Source: Toxotes chatareus | Lineage: Eukaryota > Chordata > Actinopteri > Toxotidae | DNA: 64,000 nt | Reading direction: 5' to 3' | Assembly (NCBI GenBank): GCA_016801885.1 | Contig: JAFBJY010000112.1 | Coordinates: 124,001 to 188,000, forward strand | Shown: positions 1-10,349 of the stretch, in pieces | Position numbering within the stretch: position 1 is the first letter of the stretch | Layout: every line of letters starts with the position of its first letter | Made by a program: the position numbers and the translations under genes | The notes under the pieces: generated by a model | What the model was told of the DNA's origin: nothing | Databases searched by the model: none | Seen by the model: the letters and a program-made list of their open reading frames with translations, nothing else

Positions 1-775
1 GAGGACCAATCAAGATCTGGAGGTCGCCCGACGATGCGCCTGTTCCCCGCCGCCAAACCACCTGGAGTGTTGTTGACTTACCGTGGGTAGAATACGCACA
101 CAATTCCCTCACCTCATCTGCCTCTGGTCTCTCCCCGCTTGAGTGTGCACTAGGTTACCAACCCCTCTGTTTCCTGAGGATGAGGCCGAACTCTCCGCCC
201 CTCGGTACAGCATCACTACCGGGCGGTGCAGACGATCTGGAGGGAGGCCCGGGCAGCCCTGCTCCGCCGTCCGCTACCAACAAGAGGCTGGCTGACCGAC
301 ATCGCCCATGGCTCCAACCTACTCTGTAGGACAGTCAGTACTCCTCTCTACCACAAACATCCGGCTCCGCACTGAATCTAGAAAGCTCTCACCCAAGTTC
401 ATCGGACCCTTTGAAATCATCAAGATCATCAATCCCGTCGCCGTTAAGCTCCGTCTTCCCAGAACCATGAGAATCCACCCGGTCTTCCACGTTTCTCAGC
501 TTAAGCCACACCAGACCAGCCCGCTTCAACCCACCTCTGCACCACCACCTCCTCCTCGCCTCATCGACGACGGTCAGCCAGCCTACACTGTACGAAGACT
601 TTTGGACGTTCGGCGGCGGGGCAGGGGCTTCCAGTACCTGGTGGACTGGCAGGGATATGGCCCCGAGGAGAGGTCCTGGGAACCAACATCACGGATTCTG
701 GACCAGACTCTCATCCGGGACTTTCACCGCCGGCATCCTGAGAAGCCAGGAGGTGCGCCTGGAGGCGCCCGTTGA
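1..775 (+). pseudogene. Ty3/gypsy chromovirus pol, 3' end (integrase tail and chromodomain)
   Basis: This is the C-terminal end of a Ty3/gypsy polyprotein; the rest lies left of the window. From 75 the frame reads an integrase core segment (WVEYAHNSL, then GLSPLECALGYQP), typical of chromovirus integrases. The open frame 308-775 then gives the integrase GPY/F-type C-terminal domain (GQSVLLST, KLSPKFIGPFEI, HPVFHVSQLKP) and ends with a chromodomain (YTVRRLLDVRRRG, YLVDWQGYGPEERSWEP), which in this clade binds modified histones and guides integration. The frame is broken at about 70-77 and again between 165 and 305, so the copy is dead although the last 155 codons are open. A G-rich polypurine tract (776-784) follows at once and leads into the LTR. 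The family call is firm; which lineage it is cannot be told. Confidence 0.9.
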
Positions 776-786
776 GGGGGGGGTAC

Positions 787-1549
787 TGTCAGGGTCTCTG
801 CTGGAGCCAGGGCTTTTATTTTGAAGTTTATTGTTTTGCTTACGTTTTAGTTAACTTCCTGTTTTATTTTGTTACTCACTGTTCTCCTCTCGCTTCAGGT
901 GTCTTGTCTCCCCCGCCTCGTGTGTTCACCTGCCTGTGATTACCTGCTCTTCCCTAATGTGTCACACCTGTGTCCAATTGTCTTCCCATCCCTGGTGTAT
1001 TTAGTGTGTGTCTTTCCCCGCACTTGTTGCCAGTTTGTTTTGTGTGCCTTGCCGCAAACTTACCAGCGTATCATAGCTCTCTAGCAGCCTAGTTGTGTTT
1101 TTGGATCCTTGCTCTTTTTTTTCTCGCCTTGCCCTCTAGTACCTGTCCTCTCGCTTCGACCCACGCTGGATTACTTGCCCCTCTAGTACTCTTTCTGTCT
1201 TCCTGGCTACCGGACCCCTGCTGCCTTATCCCTCTGACCTCCACGCTGGATTACTGTTTTGACTCTGCCTGGTCTGCCTGTGTCCCCCCTTGGTACCTCT
1301 GCCCTGACATGGACTGTCTTCCTGGCTACCATTTTGAAGGACCCACTGCTGTATTATAGCCCTGAAATGTTTAGGAGATGAGTATGGGAACCTGTCTACT
1401 GACTGCTTGCCTGTAGACAAAGAAAAAAATATCTAGACACTATTAAAGGATTTTGTTTTGAACCCTCCCTGTCCTCTCTCTCTGTGCCTGGTCTGCACCT
1501 GTGTTCCGCCATCCCCCCCCCTCAGAACAGTTCAGGTGAACGCCTGACA
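787..1549 (+). mobile_element. 3' LTR of the chromovirus
   Basis: The LTR begins TGTCAG at 787, directly after the purine tract, and ends CTGACA at 1549, giving a perfect 6-bp terminal inverted repeat and a length of 763 bp. It is noncoding, pyrimidine-rich, and carries an ATTAAA-type polyadenylation signal near 1441. The 5' LTR is outside the window so identity between LTRs, and hence age, cannot be judged. Confidence 0.85.
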
Positions 1550-3199
1550 GCAGAGTTTGGTCAGAGTAGAGAATGTGAGAGCATAAAATTAGTATGTTGT
1601 AGCATACCCTTCCCTGTCCTCTCATTCTGTCTTTTTCCTGTCCTGCTCCCGTGGTTGAGTATTTGGAATCTCAGCTTGCACAAAGTTGTAAACTGTACAT
1701 GACAGTAGATTTAAAAATGCATACAATTATTACAATTTTTCAGCTTTTCACTGCAGCACACAAACTCAAAGTGTAAATGTCAACATGTTTTACAAGTTAG
1801 TTGAAATCATGTTTACAGCTTTTACCATGTAGGAGTACTTTGGCAATATTAGATACACTTAAACACAGGGTTCACTATTTCAATTGAGTTAATCATGCTT
1901 AAGGATTCATATAAATATGACTGTACAATCAGATGTGTTACACATTAGCAGAATGTCAGCTCAGTTTGATGTCTCTATTTTGGGAAATAGGCAAGTTGTA
2001 GCAATACAAGTTATCATTTTCACAAAACAAGTGCTTCATGAACAAAAATAGGTACTCCTTCAACCATAACTTTGTAGCAGTGACTTACTAACAAGTCTCA
2101 TCTTTGTACATTTGAATAAAGACAGGCCTTCAACAATAGGGAGGGGCAGCAACTGGTCAGACCACCTTTAGGTGTGAAATTCCTGTGGCTCACCAACATG
2201 TTTTTCACACTGAAACTGTTGTTTGTTTTATATCTGATGTTTGTGACCATTTTAAATATGTAGTAGGTTTATCTGTATTTTATATGAAACATAGTGACAT
2301 GGATTTATACATCATTTATCTATGACGTTTATCAGTTATGTTATTTTTTTATTGGCATGTTATTAAGTTATGCACAATCACAATGTATAAATGTGATGTT
2401 TGACATGTACAGTTAGAACAGGACTGCAGTAATACATATAGACATGCTTTTCACCATGTTTTAATTTAATAGTTTAGTTCTTGTTGTGGTTCTAACTGTT
2501 CCAAGCCAGTTGACATGATGCAAGCATTATGGTCTGTGAGTGCTTTGTAAATTTCAGCCTGACTTTTCAAAGTGACCAAGTTGTGCTTGTGAAGTTCAGC
2601 TCCTTTTGGACATTCCTGGTCGATGTTAGCATGGAGTGAGCTGAAGCTTTGAAATGTACTAATGGCGCCTGACATATAAAGCAGAATGGCTTGACATTAC
2701 GTTTAACAAAATATATAAACTCTCCCACTCTGTTAAAAACATCCTGTTTTCATCTTCGTTTTTCGTTTTGCTGTGCATTTTTTCCCTGCCAGTTTTAGAG
2801 CGAAGTTGACAGAAATTGTTTACTTAAATGATCTTGCCCCTACTGGGAAACTTTTTTTATCTCACGCACATGCGCATTTGACGAAAATACCATATTGAAC
2901 TTAAGTGAAGCGAAACATAAATTAAAAAACAAAAGAAAAACACAATCACAAACTTGAAATCATGCAAAAAGCTACATGCGACTGGAGCCACGGGTTGGCC
3001 ACTCCTGGTTTAGAATATAAACATTTGGAATTTTACTATGACAGTATTATTAACACCAAGGTGTTAATAATCCATATTTGTTTTTTTTATTGTCTTTACA
3101 TGAAATGTACAGGCTGCAGCAGGATTTAATGTAAAAGTTTTACTGTGGTATGTAATTTTAGTTTTTTTCAACGATATCTTATTTTCAGTTGGAAATTTA
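1550..3199. other. AT-rich intergenic DNA without a recognisable gene
   Basis: No supported gene. A 69-codon minus-strand frame at 2466-2675 has no family I recognise. At 2975-3012 the sequence ends in a motif (ccacgggttggccactcctg) that resembles the terminal inverted repeat of Charlie-like hAT MITEs, so 2870-3012 may be a hAT end. The first 35 bases after the LTR match 33306-33340, so the chromovirus probably landed in an older repeat. Confidence 0.4.
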
Positions 3200-3224
3200 T
3201 TTCATTGTCTCCAGTTTAGTCCCG

Positions 3225-3295
3225 CCTCCGCTATGCCTTGATTGGTTGGGCGGGTCTTCGTATAAACACGTTCTATAAATACTCTTCACTTTCGA
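3225..3295 (+). promoter_or_regulatory. Probable core promoter of the Helentron
   Basis: A GC-box-like gggcggg (3248-3254), the CCAAT-type gattgg (3240-3245) and a TATA-like ctataaatac (about 3272-3281) lie some 180 bp upstream of the first recognisable coding motif of the Helentron. The order and spacing look like a pol II core promoter. Inferred from motifs only. Confidence 0.4.
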
Positions 3296-3434
3296 TTGCT
3301 GGCGTGGTTGTTTCACGCTAACTGGATTACCAGCGAGTGAGAGACAAACATCGTGTAAGGAAGTTGCTCTTGCCTAATGTAAAAAGTTAGATGTAGATTT
3401 AGAGAAGGTTGAGGCTACATTTTCTGCTGTTGGT

Positions 3435-3850
3435 CCTTTAGGAACTCCTTGTAAGACAGAAAAGATTGGATGATGGGAACTGTTTTTCAGGGCTCTTAGC
3501 CAGGCCATTAGTGGTACACAAGAGTATCATAGGAAAATTAGACATGCAGTTGTCAAGCAGTTAGAGAGCGATCCTGTGGCATATGAGAATATTCTGAGCA
3601 ATGAGTTTTCCTCAATTTCAGAATGTCAATGTGTCAAGGATGCGCTATGTTGGTAACTGGGCCACTGACTTAGAGATTCAAGCAGCAGCTGACTGCTTTG
3701 GTGTTAATGTCTTTACATATTGTAATGATCGCTGGCTTGAATATAGTTGTAAGCAGAAGTATGTGTCACATCATGGTGTTTATTTAGTGAATGTACATGG
3801 TAATCATTATGAGACTGTTGTGTGTGAGTGTGTGTTAACCAGCCCCTGAC
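3435..3850 (+). pseudogene. Helentron OTU-type cysteine protease domain
   Basis: The catalytic DGNC block is read at 3470-3481, followed after a frame change by RALSQAISGTQEYHRK, the usual helix of OTU proteases. A second frame change near 3600 leads to WATDLEIQAAADCFGVNV and the C-terminal GVYLVNVHGNHYETVV, where the HY pair supplies the catalytic histidine. OTU proteases cleave ubiquitin or polyprotein junctions; in Helentrons the domain is at the N-terminus of the large protein and its role is unproven. At least two frameshifts separate Cys and His halves, so no functional enzyme can be made from this copy. Confidence 0.8.
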
Positions 3851-4049
3851 ACAGACGTGTTATGGCTACTGTACAGTTAACACACCTGGTTGTAGGAGAT
3901 ATAATCTTAGACTGCATAGTACAGGCAACAGTGGGGTTGGTAGGAGGGACGACTTGAATTTGAGCAACCAACCACAACCCATTCGAAATATTTGAAAAGG
4001 AAGAAGTTGTTGCAACAAGTAATTAAATACAAGTCAAATGTGCTGCACA

Positions 4050-4430
4050 CAGGCAGCAGAGACAGATACAGAAAAAGTTAAATATATACAAAATGATTTA
4101 TACAGACAGAAGTTAAAAGATTTCAGTGTTAAGAACTATAGGTTAAACAAGGTGCATAGAGCCTATGTGAAAGCTTTCAGTGTTAGGAAATATTTAGTAG
4201 ACAAAGCGCATAGGGATAGTGTTAAAGCTGCAAGTAGGCAGAAGTACATGTTAAATAAGGTGCATAGGGATAGTGTTAAAGCTGCAAGTAGGCAGAAGTA
4301 CATGTTAAATAAGGTGCATCAACAGTAAGTCAAAGCTACCATCATTAGGAAGTATCAAATAAATCCACAACATAGGCAGTGTGTTGTGGCTGCTGTGAAA
4401 TTAAAGAGACAGCAGAATAAAAAAACTGTC
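4050..4430 (+). repeat. Basic 18-residue repeats in the Helentron protein
   Basis: The frame from 4038 encodes successive 18-residue units, two of them identical (KVHRDSVKAASRQKYMLN, 54-bp DNA unit at about 4257-4310 and the preceding copy). Diverged units (KVHRAYVKAFSVRKYLVD; KNYRLN at the end of another) precede them, and beyond a TAA at 4326 the pattern continues (VKATIIRKYQIN). I count about five to six units. The units are Lys/Arg-rich and predicted helical, which would suit DNA or RNA contact, but function is unknown. Confidence 0.65.
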
Positions 4431-4660
4431 AGAGCAGTTTAATGTAGTTATGGAGCAGTTTTTAGACAAAGTTAAAGATGGGCCTGATTTTGTATGTTGT
4501 GTATTTCACAGGTTGTTGTTCAGGCACCAGGTTTTACATTGTAAGAGAGAACAGTATGATAGCAAGGAGAGAATAGGTGCAATTGCAGAGCAGTGTATTA
4601 CTGACCAATACCTGTATACATGTAATAATGACTGCATATTGCCATGTCAGTGGATTGGTT

Positions 4661-4705
4661 CACCTAGAGGTCAGCTAGGTGAACCAGCTAGCTGACCTCT
4701 AGGTG
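4661..4705. repeat. Perfect 18-bp palindrome at the Helentron/LINE junction
   Basis: Arms 4661-4678 (cacctagaggtcagctag) and 4688-4705 are exact reverse complements separated by 9 bases. An overlapping second palindrome (ggttcacct ... aggtgaacc, about 4657-4684) shares the left arm, so alternative hairpins are possible. It marks the 5' truncation point of the LINE. Confidence 0.85.
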
Positions 4706-5945
4706 AGCTATGGAATTATCATACATGCTGGTGGGCCTGATCAGCGGAGACAATGAAGCCCCGTACAGAGAGGAGGTGGCACAGCTCAGCAGCTGGTGTA
4801 CTGACAACAACCTGCTCCTCAACGTGGACAAAACAAAAGAACTGGTCATCGACTTCAGACGGACTTTGCACACACACACACACCCCACTGTGCATTGACA
4901 ACCTTCCGTGCAGATTGTCCAGAGCATAAAGTTTCTGGGCGTACACATAACAGACGACCTCTCATGGACTATGAACACCACACACATCACAAAGAAAGCC
5001 CAGCAGCGTCTGTACTTCCTGAGAAGACTGCGCAAAGCTCATCTCCCAACCTCCATCCTCACAACTTTCTACAGAGGAACAATTGAGAGCATCCTCAGCG
5101 GCGCCATCACATCGTGGTATGGCAACTGCACTGCTGCAGACCGTAAGGCCCTGCAGCGGATTGTGAGGACAGCTGAAAAGATCACCGGGGTCTCTCTGCC
5201 CCCCCTCTCAGACATTTATAGCTCCCGCTGTCTGCGGAAAGCTAAGAACATTATCAGAGACACTTCCCACCCCTCCCACGGACTATTCATGTTGCTACCA
5301 TCAGGTAGAAGGCTCCGCAGCATCACTGCCCGCACCTCCAGGATGGGGAAGAGCTTCTTCCCCCAAGCAGTCAGACTGCTAAACAACGTCAGGACTATTG
5401 GACTGTAGTTTACGTACCAGTTCAACCAGCACACCGCACCTTATGCCTCATGCAATTTCTTGCTGCTACCTCATATTGATTAGGATTGATTAGGACAGTC
5501 TGTGCAATCATACCACTAGCCACAGAGCTCTGCTAAAAAACCATGCCCTGTCTAGCGTGTTGGTTTAGGTCACTTTAACTCTGACCTGTTGTGTCTACAA
5601 CTGTGTTGTAATGTATGTAAAATATGATTGAGTGTGTGGGGGTGTGAGTGTGGGTGTGTGTGTGTGGGTGAGCGTGTGTGGGGGTGTGTGTGTGGGTGAG
5701 CGTGTGTGCGTGTGTGTAAGTAAAATAAGTGTGTATGTAGGTATGTTTGTGGATAGGCACTTGTGTGTTTGAATCTGTGTAGTCTCAAATAGTGTATGTA
5801 GGCACTATTATGTATTTGTCTTGTCCATACTGTGTTGTAACAGTTGTGTGTATCACCAATTGCTCCCGGTGAAACATTGTCTCGTCTCACTATGTACTGT
5901 GTATATGGCTGAAACGACAATAAAAACCTACTTGACTTGACTTGA
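4706..5945 (+). mobile_element. 5'-truncated CR1/L2-type LINE inside the Helentron
   Basis: The C-terminal third of a LINE reverse transcriptase is present: REEVAQLSSWCTDNNLLLN and KTKELVIDFRR (4770-4860), then in another frame IKFLGVHITDDLSW, YFLRRLRKA, SGAITSWYGNC, and the terminal HPSHGLFMLLPSGRRLRSI with SFFPQAVRLLNN (to about 5390). One frameshift lies near 4880 at a (CA)n run. The 3' UTR has a (GT)-rich stretch (5630-5720), an AATAAA signal near 5919 and ends in tandem ttgac units (5931-5945). The 5' two thirds are missing, as usual for LINE insertions. It splits the Helentron coding sequence between a Cys-rich segment and the DUF6570-like segment. The L2/CR1 clade is a judgement from the conserved C-terminal block. 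Confidence 0.85.
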
Positions 5946-6246
5946 CATGCCATTCTAAAATTAGTAAAGGTGAATATGTAGGGAACAATTTGATGGTTCC
6001 AGCTGAACTGGCATGTTTGAATAGTTTAGAGCAACATTTGGTTGTGTTACATATTCCTTTTATGAAGATGGTGGCATATCCCAAAGGTGGGCAAAATGAA
6101 GTACATGGACCAATGACCTGTGTTCCTGCCAACATTGTAGACACAACCAATCTGCTGCCTTGTTCTAACATGGAAGGGTCTTTGTTGCGTGTTAAATTAA
6201 AGCGCTGACATACAAAGGCCACTATGAGTATCAGTTTGTTGATACT

Positions 6247-6905
6247 ATGCATGTTAGGCAAGCGTTGCAGTATCTGAAGGTGAATAACGTTCATTATAAA
6301 GATGTTAAATTTAATGATGCATGGGTTAATGCATTTTGTAGGGAGGAAGATAGTGAGGTTCCAGTGGTGGTACACTGTGATAATGTTGCTGAGGATGGTC
6401 AGGATGAGCTTCTCCATGATAGACAGCAGCACTATATGTTCCAGGATACTTGTCTTATGCCTGTGGACATTGGTCAGGAAGTTTTAGATCAGTATTTTGA
6501 TGATGTGTTGAATGTAGCACCAGGAGAGGGAAACAGTCCTGTTAGGCTGCTGTCTGATCATGCCAATATATGTCAGAGGTTGAGCAGTTTGTGTCCAATG
6601 TGTCCATAGCTCTGCAGAAAGGAAACAGAGGTTGTGCTTCAGAGAGAGTAAATCTTTTGAAGGATGAAGAAACTCTGAAGAAATTGTTAGAGTTTGATGA
6701 TGGTTATCGTTTCCTTAAACCTATTAGAGGTACTCCTGCTTTTTGGCAGGGAGCACAGTGTGACCTACTGGCCTGTGTGCGTCAGCTTGGTGTTCCCACT
6801 TGGTTTTGCTCGTTTTCTTCTGCAGATTTGCGCTGGCAGAATTTTTTGACGAGTATTTTAAAGCAGGAGGGTAGAACAGGGACAGTGGATGATTTAGAGT
6901 GAGCT
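6247..6905 (+). pseudogene. Helentron linker and Helitron-like N-terminal domain
   Basis: Frame 6247-6609 carries ALQYLKVNNVHYKDV, the stretch joining the DUF6570-like and Helitron regions. A frame change near 6575 leads to 6570-6902, which reads KKLLEFDDGYRFLKPIRGTP, AFWQGAQCDLLACVRQLG and PTWFCSFSSADLRW. This matches the Helitron-like N domain that precedes Rep in eukaryotic Helitrons. The frame stops at 6900 with TGA. It is part of the same decayed polyprotein as its neighbours. Confidence 0.75.
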
Positions 6906-6929
6906 GATAGGTGTGAATTGTAATGTCAG

Positions 6930-7720
6930 AATCCTGTCACTGCAGCTAGAATGTTTGATTTCCAGTGGCATTGTTTTTTGAGGGAGGTCTTGATGTCTCC
7001 GTTGTGTCCTGTTGGTAAGATTATGGATTATTTGAATAGGGCAGAGTTTCAGCAGCGTGGTTCCCCACATGTTCACTGTTTGTTTTGGGTTGAGGGTGCG
7101 CCTGTGATAGAGAGGGATAGTGATGAAGAGGTAGTTCAGTTTATTGATAAATATGTAACATGTGGACTAACGTCAGATGATGTATTATTGGACACTGTCA
7201 CATCTGTTCAGCAGCACTCGAAGCAAAAATAAGACAGTGTGTCGTTTCAGCTTCCCCAGGCCAGTGTCAGAGCGAACTTTCATCAGTCACAAACCTGACG
7301 TTGTTGAAGTTGAGTGTACTTGTCCACCACACATCACTCTATGTGCATGTGCTGTTAAGCAAAACATCATGAAGAAAGAACGAGCATTTGAGATTTTATC
7401 TGCCAGTAAGACTGCACTCTCAGATGAGAACTGCTCATTTGATAGTGTAGCACAGTTGTTTTATAGTGTAGGTGTGAGTCAGCAGTTATATGAGACTGCC
7501 AACCAACGGGTGTGTAGGAATACGCTGTTACAATGTTGTGTTGAAGCGGCAGGTTAATGTTAATGAAGCTTGGATTAATCAGTATCTTAGGCCTTTGTTA
7601 AAGTGTTGGAACGTGAATTTAGATATCCAGTTTGTTGTGGACACTTATGTGTGTGTTGTTTATATCATTTCTTACATCTCTAAGGCAGAGAAAGAGATGG
7701 GTTTGTTGTTAGGAAAGTTG
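6930..7720 (+). pseudogene. Helentron rolling-circle Rep (HUH endonuclease) domain
   Basis: Frame 6951-7232 contains PLCPVGKIMDYLNRAEFQQ and then RGSPHVHCLFW, whose HVH is the metal-binding HUH motif of Rep endonucleases. After a frame change near 7205 come RPVSERTFISHKP and, at about 7640-7700, YIISYISKAEKEMG, the two-tyrosine (Y-x3-Y-x2-K) catalytic motif of Helitron Rep. This enzyme nicks and joins the transposon end during rolling-circle movement. Metal ligands and both tyrosines survive at residue level, but the segments lie in different frames, so the protein cannot be made whole. Confidence 0.85.
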
Positions 7721-8522
7721 TTGTTGTGCCCAGAAAGAGGCACAAAAGACGGCAATGTAAGAAGCTTTAAAAAGCCTTGGCAGTGTGTATTTACACAACA
7801 GGGATGTCAGTGCTCAGGAGGCAGTTTATAGGTTGAGTAACATGCACCTGAAGGAGTGCTCTAGGAAGGTTGTGTTTGTGCCCACAGGGGACAATAAGTA
7901 GTTAAGATGAGTTTGCCTTTGAGTGTGTTGAGGCAGAAGGTGCTGTTACTACAGATGAGATGTGGATGACAGGTTTTGTTGATAGAAATAAGAACAGGCC
8001 AAGTGATAGCACCTTTGATGATATGTCTCTGGCGTCTTTTGCCTCTGAATATCGTGTCCTGTCTAAGAGTGAGAAATGTGTGTCACGGATAGAATTAAGT
8101 AATGGTTGTGGATTTATAGCTAAAAGAACACAAACACAACCAGCAGTTGTCCGTTAGGCTCACTTTTCACTCAGAAAGAGAAGTTCTGAGAAGTTTTACC
8201 TGAGAAGTTTTACCAGAGTATTCTGCAGTTGTTTCTGCCACAGAGTTGATATACGGTTAAGCCATTTCAACTGTGAATCTCAGGAGGTCTATGAGTCACA
8301 CCAGGTCAGGTTTAGAGATGGATCACTACATCCTGTTAAGTCTGTAGTTGATCTGAATAGGAGCATGTTTGAGAGGGAGACAGAGGATTTAGAAAACATT
8401 CAGAGTAGCATAGATTTTGATGGTGTTGAAGATTTGTGGTGTGAGCCCTGTCCACAGCAGGAATTAGAGCATTTAGAGAGCATAGATGAGTTAAAGGAAA
8501 GAACACTGTCTGTGTTTAGCTC

Positions 8523-9645
8523 TTGTTCGGTCTCTTAATGAGACACAGTTGTCTGTTTTCTACCAAATTAGACAGAGGTGATAAGGTAAATGGTAAAAAC
8601 CCTGCACTGCTGCATGTTTTTATTACTGGCTGTGCAGGTACTGGTAAAAGTCATTTGATAAGGGCAATTCAATATGAGTCAGTGAGATTGTTGTCAGTGA
8701 CATGTATCCATCCTGACTCTGTGTGTTGCTGACTGCTCCTACAGGGATTCCTGCTTGTAATTTGAAAGCAACAACCATTCACACCACCTTTAGTATAGGG
8801 AAGAATGTTAAGCTGCCGTTTGCTCCTTTGGGCGAAGAGAAGTTAAATTCTCTTCGTGCCAGATATCGTGATCTACAGCTTGTGATTATAGATTAAATTT
8901 CTATGGTAGATCACAGTTTGTTAGCATATATTCACAGGAGGTTGTGGTGAATTAAAGTGGTGACCTGTCACCCTTTGGAAATGTTAGTGTGGTTGCTGAT
9001 TTTTTCCAACTGCCTCCTGTTAAAGGGAAGCCACTGTAGAAATACATTATGGACAAATGTATTTAAGGTGGTAGAATTAAAGGAAAATGATGCAGCAGAA
9101 AGATTGTGTTTTTGCACAGCTGTTAAATCGGGTTAGAAAGTGTTCAAAGGGAACAGTGATGCTGGACAGTGACGTGCAGTTGTTAAAGAGTTGTGAAGCT
9201 GGTGAGGTCAGCTCTGCCTTACATATTTTTGCTACAAATCAAGAAGTAAATGAGCATAATAATCAACAGTTGTTGAAGTCCTGTCCAGAATATGTTGTTG
9301 TTGAAGCGAGAGATTATGTTAATGACAAAAGAACTAGCAAACTGAAGCTATTAGAAGGGCATCACGCCAAAGCTTCCAATACTTGTTTGTCAGAGGAATT
9401 GTTTTTAGGCAAAAGTGCATGTATCATGTTGTGTAAGAATGTATATGTTTTAAATGGTCTTGTTAATGGTGTTTGTGGTACAGTGACTCACATTGTTTTC
9501 TTAGAAAACAAGAGGTTTCCTCACAAGGTCTTTGTGAAGTTTGATGATGTAAATTTATTTTTTAAATTTAGGAAAGAGTTTTGCAGCAGGACAAGCATAT
9601 GTGGCTTTAAGCTGTGTTAGGAGTCTGTCAGGGTTAATTACTGAG
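8523..9645 (+). pseudogene. Helentron PIF1-type helicase domain
   Basis: Walker A is read as FITGCAGTGKSHLI (8617-8660). Further blocks include HTTFSIGKN-like residues (about 8780-8810) and, in 9087-9620, FAQLLNRVRKCSKG, IFATNQEVNEHNN, VYVLNGLVNGVCGTV and KVFVKFDD, as in the C-terminal half of PIF1-like helicases. The final motif appears one frame over at about 9585-9620 (GQAYVALSCVRS). The helicase unwinds the donor strand during transposition. Walker B is degraded (a TAA follows VIID-like residues near 8893). Numerous stops and shifts make this a pseudogene. Confidence 0.85.
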
Positions 9646-9754
9646 AACTTTGAACAGAAGAAGATTTATTGTAAAGAGCATTTTGGATGTCATTAATAAC
9701 ATGTGCCACTTTCTTACAGAGGATGTTCCAAGGGGCTCATCAAGTCCACATATT

Positions 9755-10348
9755 TTTGTGTTTTGTATGAACGTGCAAAGTTTAACTCAAGTTGCAGATG
9801 TGGTGATGTGTACACAGCATTTGCAGCCTAACTGTATTACTGTAACAGAAACATGGCTTACTGCAGACTCCTTGCTAGATACGATTCAGATTGCTGTTTA
9901 CAGTTTCAACCACTGTCCATGAAGTGTGTCGTATACTAGCAACCATGCTGCTTTGCTAGAATTGCAAGCCCAACAACATGGTGGTGTTGGCATGTATTGT
10001 AAAGGGAATGTGGTAGGTGATATTATACACATTCCACAGGTCAATATAGTTTGCACAGTGTGTAGAATCTTTATGTACAACATAGTGTTAGTGATTGTTT
10101 GTCGTCCACCATCATGTCCTCTGTCATTGTTTAAAGAGAATTTAGGGAAGTTGTTGGATAGTCTTGGAGAAACAGTAGATAGTCTTGGAGAAACAGTTGC
10201 TCTTGTAGGAGACTTTAATGATGACATATTTAAATCATCATCTATTGCTGACTTTGTGGTAGTCAGCAATAGTAGTAGCAGTACTTTTACTACTCTGGGT
10301 TTCAGTTACATGGAAATTAGAGTCCAGAATATGAGGCTGATGCTCTGA
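9755..10348 (+). pseudogene. Helentron C-terminal AP-type endonuclease (EEP) domain
   Basis: The frame after the helicase reads CMNVQSLTQVADVV and ITVTETWLTADSLLD, the N-terminal strands and catalytic Glu block of exonuclease-endonuclease-phosphatase enzymes. Frame 9926-10348 gives GGVGMYCKG and, near 10205-10220, VALVGDFNDDIF, the GDFN catalytic motif. A stop at 9920 and the loss of the terminal SDH block leave it incomplete. The fusion of EN behind PIF1 is the hallmark of Helentrons and was probably taken from a LINE. Confidence 0.8.
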
Positions 10349-10349
10349 T

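Larger units (their letters stand above)
4450..6210 (+). pseudogene. Helentron Cys-rich and DUF6570-like region (split by LINE)
   Basis: The first part, 4450-4650, reads a Cys-rich segment (FVCCVFHRLLFRHQV, later CNNDCILPC) that looks like the zinc-binding region found ahead of the Rep in Helentrons. The LINE insertion then interrupts it. Coding resumes at about 5945 with TCHSKISKGE and continues into ACLNSLEQHLVVLHIPFMKM and YPKGGQ, which resembles the DUF6570 region known from these elements. Both halves are plus strand and would be continuous without the LINE. The name DUF6570 is from memory of the family pattern. Confidence 0.6.

Noticed and set aside
869..1702. Several open frames within and beyond the chromovirus LTR
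   Set aside because: Pyrimidine-rich LTR sequence yields Leu/Cys/Pro-rich chance frames; LTR borders explain the region.
5570..5953. Minus-strand frame rich in His and Thr
   Set aside because: It is the translation of a GT-rich stretch in the LINE 3' UTR; no protein evidence.
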